In this document: in pieces, positions 56,943-64,000 of the stretch | Position numbering within the stretch: position 1 is the first letter of the stretch | Layout: each line of letters opens with the position of its first letter | Assembly (NCBI RefSeq): GCF_014836985.1 | Contig: NZ_JACSPU010000002.1 | Span: forward strand, 1 to 64,000 | DNA from: Planococcus wigleyi | GTDB lineage: Bacteria > Bacillota > Bacilli > Bacillales_A > Planococcaceae | Length of the DNA stretch: 64,000 bases | Direction of reading: 5' to 3' | Made by a program: the position numbers and the translations under genes | Notes under the pieces: model-generated | What the model was told of the DNA's origin: nothing | The model's database searches: none | The model's input: the letters and a program-made list of their open reading frames with translations, nothing else

Positions 56943-57909
56943 TATAGACGCAAAACAATACAGCAGGGAATCTCCAAGCATGAAAAGCCGGATGTCCTGG
57001 CTTTGGTCGGAATACAGCGTCATTATCGCATTTGTCATCATTTATATCGGCGCTTCTGCGATGAACCCGCGATTTCTTGATATGAACAATCAACTTAATA
57101 TCCTGATGCAAGTTTCGATTATCGGGATTATCGCACTTGGCATGACCGTCGTCATGCTGTCAGGTGGCATCGATTTGTCGGTCGGTTCCGTTCTGGCGCT
57201 CGCTGGTGTGGTGTCAGTGCTGGCATTGAATGCCTCCGGCAGTATTTGGATCGGCGTTTTGACAGCGCTTTTGGTCGGTTCGTTTGCCGGGTTCCTGAAT
57301 GGCCTGATGGTCGCGAAAGGAAGAATCGCCTCATTTATCGCTACGCTCGGAATGATGGCAGGGGCACGTTCCATCGCGCTTTATATCGCGGAAGGCGGCA
57401 GTGTGTCGGGTGAAGTCAGTGGATTTACCGCTATCGCCAACAGTGATTTTTGGATTTTTGATTTTCCTGTCATCATTTTCTTCGTAATGGCTGTGCTGAT
57501 TTATGTATTGATGCACAAAACCCGATTCGGCAGGTACGTCTATGCCCTGGGATCAAACGAAAAAGCGGCCATGCTGTCGGCGATCCGAGTAGACCGCATT
57601 AAAATTGGGGTCTATACGCTGATTGGAACCTTGGTCGGAATTGCGGCTGTCATTGAAACGTCACGGCTGAATTCGATATCTTCCTCAAGTTCAGGTGCGC
57701 AATACGAACTTGACGCCATTGCAGCCGTTATCATCGGGGGCACGCGCATGACCGGTGGACGCGGAAAAATAATCGGAACGATTTTTGGCATCTTGATATT
57801 GGGAATCTTGAACAACATGATGAATCTGATGAATGTTTCTCCTCACCTTCAGGGATTCGTTAAAGGATTGATCATCATTATTGCAGTGGTATTTCAAAAA
57901 AGAGAATAG
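56935..57909 (+). CDS. Sugar ABC transporter permease
   Basis: 324-aa RbsC-type permease (BPD_transp_2) with eight or more membrane segments. The start is a TTG at 56935, 4-5 bases after GGGAGGGAG, inside the end of the ATPase gene. MLSGGIDLSVGSVLALAGVV and the coupling segment YALGSNEKAAMLSAIRVDRIKI are typical, and AIAAVIIGGTRMTGGRGKIIGTIFG is the conserved C-terminal loop. It is 11 bp upstream of the oxidoreductase gene. Confidence 0.95.
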   Translation: MANIDAKQYSRESPSMKSRMSWLWSEYSVIIAFVIIYIGASAMNPRFLDMNNQLNILMQVSIIGIIALGMTVVMLSGGIDLSVGSVLALAGVVSVLALNASGSIWIGVLTALLVGSFAGFLNGLMVAKGRIASFIATLGMMAGARSIALYIAEGGSVSGEVSGFTAIANSDFWIFDFPVIIFFVMAVLIYVLMHKTRFGRYVYALGSNEKAAMLSAIRVDRIKIGVYTLIGTLVGIAAVIETSRLNSISSSSSGAQYELDAIAAVIIGGTRMTGGRGKIIGTIFGILILGILNNMMNLMNVSPHLQGFVKGLIIIIAVVFQKRE

Positions 57910-57920
57910 GAGGAGATGGG

Positions 57921-58979
57921 ATGGGCATCAAGGTAGGCATTATCGGATGCGGGTCCATAACGAAAATGCGCCATGCACCGGAATATACAGCAAATCCCTA
58001 TGTCGATGAAATCGTTTTTTATGACCGGAACCTCGACCGGTCAGAAGCGATGGTGGAACTGTTTGGGGGAACGCTCGTAAAGAGCGTGGATGAGCTGTTT
58101 GCTGATCCTGACATCGTGGCAATCAGCGATTGTTCCTCAAATGAGCATCATCATCTATTTTCTACACGGGCGCTTCTGAGCGGCAAGCATGTCCTGTGTG
58201 AAAAACCGATTTCGTTGACGGTGGAATACGCGAAAGAAATTTTGGCGGCCCAAAAAAAATCCGGGAAAAAGCTGATGGTTGACCATAACCAGCGCTTTAC
58301 ACGCGCCCACCAGAAAGCGAGGGAAATCCTTGCCGGCGGGGAACTTGGAAAGGTGCTGACGTTCCGTACAGCATTCGGACATGCAGGGCCGGAAGCCTGG
58401 GGCATCAATAAGACCAAGTCCACCTGGTTTTTCAAAAAGGAGCGGTCCGGATTTGGCGTAGGCGGAGACCTTGGCATCCACAAAATCGACTTGCTGCATT
58501 ATTTGCTCGATGATGAAATTGTTCAAGTGAGCGCATTTCAAGGAGCGTTGCATAAAGTGGATGAAAACGAGGAGCCGATAGAAGTATGCGACAATCTGGT
58601 ATGCAGCCTGGCAACCCGAAAAGGGCGTCTCGGAAACGCAGCCTTTTCCTGGACCTATTATGGAGAAGAAGACAACAGCACCGTTGTCTACTGCGAGAAA
58701 GGCATCATGAAAATTTATCATAACGAACAGTACCAGCTTGAAATCATCATGCAATCCGGTGAAAAAGTAAATTACGAGCTGGAAGCCATCCAAACTAACG
58801 ATAACCAGACACCCAGCGGCGTCATCGATGCTTTTATCGACGCCATCCGCCTCGACCAGGAACCGATTGTTACGGGTGAAGATGCACTCAAATCGCTGAA
58901 AGTGATGTTAGGCATCATGGAAGCGGCTGATACAAAACAAGTGGTCACCATCGAAAAAGAGTCTCTCCTTCATCGATAA
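57921..58979 (+). CDS. Gfo/Idh/MocA family oxidoreductase
   Basis: 352-aa NAD(P)-dependent sugar or polyol dehydrogenase. The Rossmann motif is VGIIGCGSITKMRHAPEY, the catalytic Lys lies in HVLCEKPISLTVEYA, and the C-terminal alpha/beta domain has GDLGIHKIDLLHYLL with conserved Asp/His. Relatives oxidise inositol, 1,5-anhydro sugars, levoglucosan or glycoside C3. GGAGGAG precedes the ATG. As the last gene of the LacI cassette it probably carries out the first oxidation of the imported sugar, before the divergent isomerase/lyase-like protein. Confidence 0.92.
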   Translation: MGIKVGIIGCGSITKMRHAPEYTANPYVDEIVFYDRNLDRSEAMVELFGGTLVKSVDELFADPDIVAISDCSSNEHHHLFSTRALLSGKHVLCEKPISLTVEYAKEILAAQKKSGKKLMVDHNQRFTRAHQKAREILAGGELGKVLTFRTAFGHAGPEAWGINKTKSTWFFKKERSGFGVGGDLGIHKIDLLHYLLDDEIVQVSAFQGALHKVDENEEPIEVCDNLVCSLATRKGRLGNAAFSWTYYGEEDNSTVVYCEKGIMKIYHNEQYQLEIIMQSGEKVNYELEAIQTNDNQTPSGVIDAFIDAIRLDQEPIVTGEDALKSLKVMLGIMEAADTKQVVTIEKESLLHR

Positions 58980-58997
58980 GGAGAGACTCTTTTTGAA
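58957..58997 (+). terminator. Terminator of the sugar cassette
   Basis: AAAGAGTCTCTCCTT pairs with AAGGAGAGACTCTTT, followed by TTGA. The left arm is inside the end of the Gfo/Idh coding sequence and the stop codon is in the stem-loop. Confidence 0.9.
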
Positions 58998-59072
58998 TGC
59001 TTCTGGACGCAATAATCGTTTGGATGAAGAGTCATCTGTTCAGTGAATGTAGAGAATTAAAAATAATTGGTT

Positions 59073-59113
59073 TTAAAACCTAGTTGACAAGTAGGTTTTA
59101 ACTGTAGTCTAAT
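59073..59113 (+). promoter_or_regulatory. Esterase promoter with a long operator-like dyad
   Basis: TTAAAACCTA (59073-59082) and TAGGTTTTAA (59092-59101) form a perfect 10-bp inverted repeat spaced by 9 bases. The -35 TTGACA (59084-59089) lies in the spacer, and TCTAAT (59108-59113) is the -10 after 18 bp. A repressor bound here would block RNA polymerase directly. No regulator gene is adjacent. Confidence 0.75.
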
Positions 59114-59188
59114 GTGAATAAGCTTTTTTCAGTACTAGTAAGACCAAACAACAAAATATAGCTTTAGAACAGGCAAAGGAGGATTCAA

Positions 59189-59965
59189 ATGGCTGCTGAA
59201 CGACATCCGGTCATCCCACAAGCTGAATCATTTTTTCTAAAAGGCACTAGCACGGGAATATTATTGTGCCACGGCTTTTTAGGCACGCCGCAAAGTGTGA
59301 GGGATTTGGGCGAGGCCATAGCTGCACGTGGCTATACAGTTTCTTGTCCTAGACTTCCAGGCCATGGCACGCACTTCAAAGACCTTGAGCATTTTGGCTG
59401 CGATGATTGGTTCGCGCGGATAGAAGAGGCCTATAATGAACTGCGACAGACATGTTCCAGCGTTATCGTCATCGGGCAATCGATGGGCGGGACCTTGAGT
59501 TTGGATTTGGCCAGCCGCCACTTCGACATTGAAGGAATTGTCCTGATCAATCCGGCGATCAATATCCCTGCGTTTGAAACATACCGCACTCAACCATCTT
59601 CCACTTATGTTACAGAAGGCCAGCCGGACATCAAGAAAGAGGATGCAGTGGAAATCACTTATGAGCAGGCGCCAGTGAAAGCGTATCACCAATTATTGCA
59701 TTATATGAATGCGGTTGATGCTAAACTCTCGGACGTGCGTTGTCCGGTCGTTTGTTTCCAATCGCTTGAAGATCATGTTGTCCCGCCGAGCAACACAGAC
59801 TATATTCTTACTAAAGTTCAATCAGAAAACACCTATAAATATGAACTGCAAAACTCGTATCATATTGCCTCTATGGACCATGAACTGGATTTTGTCGTCG
59901 ACAAGGCCATTCAGTTTGTTGAAGAGACGCTTTCAGTGGAAGCCGGAGAAAAACTTCAGAAATGA
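59189..59965 (+). CDS. Serine carboxylesterase (Est30-like alpha/beta hydrolase)
   Basis: 258-aa cytoplasmic alpha/beta hydrolase close to Geobacillus Est30 and other Bacillales carboxylesterases, acting on short-chain esters or monoacylglycerols. The nucleophile is Ser98 in GQSMGG, with Asp195 in SLEDHVVPP and His225 in SYHIASMDHELD. The oxyanion loop is CHGFLGTP. AAAGGAGG precedes the ATG. It stands alone between terminators, with its own dyad-bearing promoter. Confidence 0.93.
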   Translation: MAAERHPVIPQAESFFLKGTSTGILLCHGFLGTPQSVRDLGEAIAARGYTVSCPRLPGHGTHFKDLEHFGCDDWFARIEEAYNELRQTCSSVIVIGQSMGGTLSLDLASRHFDIEGIVLINPAINIPAFETYRTQPSSTYVTEGQPDIKKEDAVEITYEQAPVKAYHQLLHYMNAVDAKLSDVRCPVVCFQSLEDHVVPPSNTDYILTKVQSENTYKYELQNSYHIASMDHELDFVVDKAIQFVEETLSVEAGEKLQK

Positions 59966-60002
59966 CATAATTTCTAATTAACTAGAAATGAAGAGATAAA
60001 AT

Positions 60003-60055
60003 TGAAAAGACTGTTGAAAAGAAGTTGGTTCTTTTCAACAGTCTTAACTTTTGCT
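60003..60055 (+). terminator. Terminator after the esterase gene
   Basis: AAGACTGTTGAAAAGAA (60007-60023) pairs with TTCTTTTCAACAGTCTT (60029-60045), then AACTTTTGCTT. Confidence 0.88.
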
Positions 60056-60196
60056 TGAGTTTTCATTAGCAAAAATCATCATTTTCGGGTGGGATGGTTG
60101 AGTGAGCTTAAGGATGCAGTTCTGCCATATGGATTGGATGCCGTTAATCGGTTAATATTTTACTTGATTCCGGAAGAGTTTGTTTGGTGTCTCCTT

Positions 60197-61645
60197 TTAC
60201 AATTGCAGCCCGGTCCATTGCCAATAAGAAAAATAAAACAGCATCATTACGCCGATGTAAATCGGCATTAACAGCAAACTGATTTTCAGTAGAGTTTTTG
60301 CATCGTATGAGTTTTCTTCATCCTCATAAAAGAGCAGCAATGCTTTTGAACTGACAGGGAACGTTACGCAATAGTTCATGCCGATTAAACTTAAAAAAAC
60401 CACGGTAGATGGGTTTGCCCCGATTGCTTCACTGAACAGCAAGAAACCTGGGATAAAGACGATGGCACGAGTGGTATGTGAGGTAATATATAAATGGCTT
60501 GTCACGGATACGAGCAGAATAGCCAACACAATCTGCCAATCTGGAGCATCTGCAAATAGCTGGAGAAAGAACAGCATTTCTTTTTCCACCCATTTGACCA
60601 CTCCTGTATCCACTAACACTTTCCCCAATGCTGCCGCTGCGGCCACAAAGATGATCAAATTCCATGAAACAGACTTCATTCCTTGTTTCCAGCTAATAAT
60701 ACCGTAGGTTGGTGCCATGACAAAAATCGCACCGACCATTGCCACGAAAGCAATGTCATAGCCGTGAATGCTTTCCGTCATCCAAAATGCAATCAAAGAA
60801 ACCAACACGAGTAATGTCTTTTTTTCTATTGGATTCATTCGTTTTTTCACTTCGGAACGTTCAGCCATTTGGCTGTTTTCCAGCAGTTCCCCTCCATTTT
60901 TTGGCCAAAGCGTCCATTTCACAACGAAAAAGGAAACAATCGTCATCACGATGGCAAAAGGGAGTCCCCAGATGAACCACTGGATAAAAGAAATGGACTG
61001 CTGGGCTGTACTTTCAAGCAGCCCAATACCGATTAAATGTGAACCGGCTCCGATAAAAGTAGCGGAAGTGCTCATTAAGATGAGCAGCGGCGCTAACAGA
61101 ACCAAGACACGTTGTTCTTCTTCCGTATATTTTTTGCTTAGTTGATTGATGATCGGCATAGCTAATGCTGCCCGACCGGAAGTGGAGGGGATAAAAAACA
61201 CAGTCGCAACTATAACAGCATTTATGCCCGCCAGCACGTTTCCTTTTTTCTTTGATTTGCTCAAGATAATGACTACTAACCTCTCTGCTAATCCAGACTC
61301 TTTGACGGCATTTCCAATAATAAAAGAGCCGATCATCAACCAGATAACTTGTTCTGAAAGGGATGTATACAGCAAATCCGGTTCGGCAGCCTTCATAATA
61401 ATAACGAATCCAATAAGTGAAATGGCAACAAATCCAGCTGGCATTTTCGTAGTAACCCATAGCGTCATCGCTGACAGGAAAGCGAATAAAGCAACCTTTG
61501 GCGGATAGTCCAGAGTATCGATTGACAATATAGCTAAGAAAAAGAAGACATGGAGGCCAGCAAGAACTGCCGGCTTCGAGTATAAAGAATTTCTTACAGT
61601 TAACAGCCGCTCTTTTTTAAGATGATTTTCGAATCCTTTCATCAT
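60197..61645 (-). CDS. DASS/SLC13-family anion permease
   Basis: 482-aa membrane transporter of the divalent anion:sodium symporter/ArsB-like group, with about 11-12 hydrophobic segments. The scaffold motif region is FFIPSTSGRAALAMPIINQLSKKY, and the second half has LVSVTSHLYITSHTTRAIVFIPGFL with the SHT motif typical of substrate/sodium sites. Two ATG codons in tandem open the gene (61645, 61642) with GAAGGTG upstream. It begins 1 bp after the glycerate kinase stop, so the two form an operon, and glycerate or a related hydroxy-acid is a likely substrate. Confidence 0.9.
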   Translation of the reverse strand: MMKGFENHLKKERLLTVRNSLYSKPAVLAGLHVFFFLAILSIDTLDYPPKVALFAFLSAMTLWVTTKMPAGFVAISLIGFVIIMKAAEPDLLYTSLSEQVIWLMIGSFIIGNAVKESGLAERLVVIILSKSKKKGNVLAGINAVIVATVFFIPSTSGRAALAMPIINQLSKKYTEEEQRVLVLLAPLLILMSTSATFIGAGSHLIGIGLLESTAQQSISFIQWFIWGLPFAIVMTIVSFFVVKWTLWPKNGGELLENSQMAERSEVKKRMNPIEKKTLLVLVSLIAFWMTESIHGYDIAFVAMVGAIFVMAPTYGIISWKQGMKSVSWNLIIFVAAAAALGKVLVDTGVVKWVEKEMLFFLQLFADAPDWQIVLAILLVSVTSHLYITSHTTRAIVFIPGFLLFSEAIGANPSTVVFLSLIGMNYCVTFPVSSKALLLFYEDEENSYDAKTLLKISLLLMPIYIGVMMLFYFSYWQWTGLQL

Positions 61646-61646
61646 T

Positions 61647-62828
61647 TTAGAGGGACACCTTCTTTAATATGCCCTGATCAGTCATCCTCCAGCCGATGGC
61701 TACTTTCCGCAATGCGGAGTAAGTGCTTTCCTCGATCCATTTCGGTGCATTTATCATAGCCGATTCCATTGAAACAGGTTTTTGAATAATACTGCTGTAG
61801 GCATCTATCCCTGCCTGGTAGTTTAATTCTGCTCCTTCTCCGATGGTTCCCGTAATTGCAATTACCGGAATATGGCTTGTTTTGGCGATTCGCGCCACTT
61901 CCGATGGAATTTTTCCGTTCGGCGTCTGGAAGTCCAAGCTGCCTTCTGCTGTAAATACGATATCTGCTGTTGAAATTTCTTTTTCTATATTGATAAAATC
62001 CATAATGATATCGAAGCGGGGATGCAGGATTGCATTGGTAAATGCCAGAAGTCCTGCCCCTAATCCTCCAGAAGCACCGCTCCCTGGCAATGAACGGACA
62101 TCTAATCCTGTTTCGTTCTGTATAGCTCCCGCATATTGCTCCAATGCTGAGGATAAGACATCCACCTGTTTGGGAGTTGCTCCTTTTTGTGGTCCGAAAA
62201 CGCGCGCTACACCTTTTCTTCCGCATAAAATATTCTTCCAATTACATGCGACATCGATGGATATATTCTTCAACCGGCTATCTACATTTGCTGCAAGAAG
62301 AGAGTCCACTTCCAGTAAATCTTCTCCTCCTTTGATCTGGACCGGTTGTTGTTTCTTATCAAAAAATTGGACGCCTAATGCCTGAGCCATCCCAGCGCCG
62401 CCGTCTGAAGTGCCGGAATCTCCACAGCCGATCAAAATATGGTCTATACCAAAATCGAGAGCAGCAACAATTAATTCGCCTACTCCATAAGTTGTCGTTT
62501 TTAAAGGATTCCGTTCGTCATGGGGAACAAGTTTCAACCCTGCCACTGCTGCCATCTCAATAACTGCTATTCGTTTGCCGTTCTCTTGGTAAAAGCCGAA
62601 GTAACTATCAATTTTCTTTCCGACAGGCCCGGTCACTTTTTTATTAACGATAATCCCGTCTTTTATATTGATAATGGTTTTGACAAATCCTTCACCGCCG
62701 TCAATCATTGGAATCACAACTGTATTAATCGATGGATCAAAACGTCTGACGCCCCGATCCATTGCTGCTGCCACATCTTCTGCATCCAAGCATTCTTTAA
62801 AACCAGAAGGTACGATTACAATTTTCAT
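61647..62828 (-). CDS. glxK: Glycerate kinase
   Basis: 393-aa glycerate kinase of the GlxK/GarK family, which phosphorylates D-glycerate to 2-phosphoglycerate for entry to glycolysis. MKIVIVPSGFKECLDAEDVAAAMDRGVRRF, MIDGGEGFV, GCGDSGTSDGGAGMAQALG and GSGASGGLGAGLLAF are signature segments. AGGAGGAG precedes the ATG. It is followed immediately by a DASS permease gene, probably its transporter. The symbol is by family. garK would be equally possible. Confidence 0.94.
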   Translation of the reverse strand: MKIVIVPSGFKECLDAEDVAAAMDRGVRRFDPSINTVVIPMIDGGEGFVKTIINIKDGIIVNKKVTGPVGKKIDSYFGFYQENGKRIAVIEMAAVAGLKLVPHDERNPLKTTTYGVGELIVAALDFGIDHILIGCGDSGTSDGGAGMAQALGVQFFDKKQQPVQIKGGEDLLEVDSLLAANVDSRLKNISIDVACNWKNILCGRKGVARVFGPQKGATPKQVDVLSSALEQYAGAIQNETGLDVRSLPGSGASGGLGAGLLAFTNAILHPRFDIIMDFINIEKEISTADIVFTAEGSLDFQTPNGKIPSEVARIAKTSHIPVIAITGTIGEGAELNYQAGIDAYSSIIQKPVSMESAMINAPKWIEESTYSALRKVAIGWRMTDQGILKKVSL

Positions 62829-62980
62829 CTCTAAACTCCTCCTAAAACATTGATACTCTCTAAGCTACCCGTGAAATATGAGAGGAAGATGAGATGAACA
62901 TGAGAATTCGAATAGAAATTAGTAAAATACTAGAAAATAATTTAATTAACCCATAAAAAGAAGACAATAAGAGAGTGACC
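62829..62980. other. Upstream region of the glycerate operon
   Basis: AT-rich spacer that should hold the glxK promoter. I could not find a pair of boxes with correct spacing, nor a clear operator. Confidence 0.4.
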
Positions 62981-63028
62981 AAAAAGACGAACTATAAAAG
63001 GCTTTTGCTTAAGCCTTTTATAGTTCGT
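62981..63028 (-). terminator. Terminator after the YdeI-family gene
   Basis: GAACTATAAAAGGCTT (62989-63004) pairs with AAGCCTTTTATAGTTC (63011-63026). On the minus strand CGTCTTTTTGG follows. Confidence 0.85.
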
Positions 63029-63066
63029 ACTTAACCAGACCATTTGGATTGGATTTTTGGTGTTTT

Positions 63067-63636
63067 TCAATAATCAAGCAGCCGCCCATTGTCATGCCAT
63101 TGGCCATACATTTTGTTTTCTTTTGTCTGTTCAATAAATTTGTCCAACCTTTTATTGAAAAGTTCAGGGTCATGTTTATAACTTTGGATGGTATCGATTC
63201 GGATTCTTTTATAGGGTTCAGGGAAGTTCAGGAAGTTTTGATAAACTTGCTCCTCTTTTTTCAGACGTGCTTCAATCTCCTCATCGATGACAAAGGACTC
63301 CGGACGCATATCAGGCAAAACCCGCCGTCCTCTTTCCGCCATCAACCCCAATTTTTCTAATCTTCTTATCCGCTCTTTATTCAACTCGGTAAAATTGCTG
63401 TTTTTCTTCCGCGGCGAAAGACGTTGGGCTGTCTCTGTCTCGGAGAGTTTCTTTTTTGTGCTGTCGATCCAACCAAAACATAAGGCTTCTTCAACTGCGT
63501 CTAAGTATTGAACGACTCCAAGCTGTTCTTTCACACTGACAACCACCCAGCAGAATTTCTCCGTTGCGGAATTTTCTGCAAGCCATTCCCTCAGTTCCTG
63601 CCGGGTCTTCACATCGATCAGATTTTCAATTTCCAT
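63067..63636 (-). CDS. YdeI/OmdA family protein
   Basis: 189-aa protein of the YdeI/OmpD-associated family. Its function is unsettled, and B. subtilis YdeI is a relative. The core WVVVSVKEQLGVVQYLDAVEEALCFGWIDSTKKKLSE, then RLSPRKKNSNFTELNKERIRRLEKLGLM is the family signature. The C-terminal part is helical and basic, ending in a YKHDPELFNKRLDKFIEQTKEN helix. AAGGAGG lies before the ATG. Confidence 0.9.
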   Translation of the reverse strand: MEIENLIDVKTRQELREWLAENSATEKFCWVVVSVKEQLGVVQYLDAVEEALCFGWIDSTKKKLSETETAQRLSPRKKNSNFTELNKERIRRLEKLGLMAERGRRVLPDMRPESFVIDEEIEARLKKEEQVYQNFLNFPEPYKRIRIDTIQSYKHDPELFNKRLDKFIEQTKENKMYGQWHDNGRLLDY

Positions 63637-64000
63637 TTTGGCCCCTCCTTTTTATCAGAGATAATTGCCTTTAGTATAACGGGTAAATAAGTTGGTATGA
63701 AATAGATGATCGGCCTAATAAAGGAGTAATCTGGACAAGAATCCTTATTGTTGGAATTTCCAGATATAGTAAATCCAACTATGACGAAACGGAATACTTT
63801 ATAGCACACCTAAGGAAATCGGGGAGACCTGGTTTCCTTTATTTTTTGGGGTTGTATAGTAAAAGAAAGGGAGAAACTGCGAGTTGCTGAAACTCCGCTA
63901 TACATCGTTCACCAAGGCAGCAAGCAGAGGTTGCTCCTTAGTGCGCCCAGAACTCGCTTTACTTTGCTCTGTCTCTTCATAATACTGAAATTATAAGGAA
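63637..64000. other. Gene-free right edge of the window
   Basis: No gene is supported in the last 364 bases. A stem AAGGAAA/TTTCCTT (63811-63838) followed by TATTTTTTGG looks like a plus-strand terminator without a visible gene. The GC-richer stretch 63870-63960 may be the start of another intergenic repeat cut by the window end. Confidence 0.45.

Noticed and set aside
60089-60271. Small plus-strand frame of 60 codons (MGWLSELKDAVLPYG...)
   Set aside because: The first 35 codons look protein-like, but there is no proper ribosome binding site spacing and the 3' half is antisense to the DASS permease. At most a remnant.

Overview
The window is the replication-origin region of a low-to-moderate GC Gram-positive bacterium of the Bacillales. 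Gene order, the walRKHIJ-htrA-rlmH block, ParB/Noc genes and consensus parS sites all fit. A member of the Planococcaceae (Planococcus or a close relative) is my best guess from protein similarity. The sporulation genes found between spo0J and ychF in Bacillus subtilis are absent, which would suit a non-sporulating lineage. The genus is inference only.

Left of the origin (1-9.6 kb, all minus strand) lies dnaA-dnaN-yaaA-recF-gyrB-gyrA, followed by the start of an rRNA operon (5' end of 16S at the window edge, with its promoter and leader). The origin is bipartite. One DnaA-box cluster lies between dnaA and rpmH (about 9.66-9.97 kb). A second part between dnaN and dnaA (8.1-8.26 kb) carries DnaA boxes, a GC cluster, DnaA-trios and an AT-rich unwinding region.

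Right of the origin (10-44 kb, nearly all plus strand) is the conserved block rpmH, rnpA, yidC, jag, mnmE, mnmG, rsmG, noc, soj, spo0J, a DUF554 membrane protein, an MscS channel, a DUF951 protein, ychF, a gamma-glutamylcyclotransferase-like gene, (DUF3267, minus), rpsF-ssb-rpsR, yybS, gdpP, rplI, dnaC, purA, an M23 peptidase, walRKHIJ, htrA, a CxxH/CxxC protein, rlmH and a DUF1846 gene. Two consensus parS sites (before noc and inside spo0J) and a 15/16 match inside walK mark the ParB region. DnaA-box clusters recur upstream of mnmE and around the CxxH/CxxC-rlmH genes. Two GC-rich intergenic repeat elements with flanking direct repeats sit after spo0J and at the ychF stop codon.

The right third (44-64 kb) is accessory metabolism and stress. 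A formaldehyde module has glutathione-independent formaldehyde dehydrogenase plus a GlcG/HbpS protein, with a divergent HxlR regulator that keeps the Cys-x-Lys formaldehyde sensor. Next come a NAD(P)-binding protein and a deaminase. The alkyl hydroperoxide reductase pair ahpCF has PerR-like boxes, and a DUF4317 gene follows. A LacI-controlled sugar cassette follows (binding protein, double ATPase, permease, Gfo/Idh oxidoreductase, and a divergent TIM-barrel isomerase/epimerase), with matching operators at both divergent promoters. The window ends with an esterase under a long dyad, a glycerate kinase-DASS permease pair and a YdeI-family protein. No CRISPR array, transposase, prophage or tRNA gene was seen.
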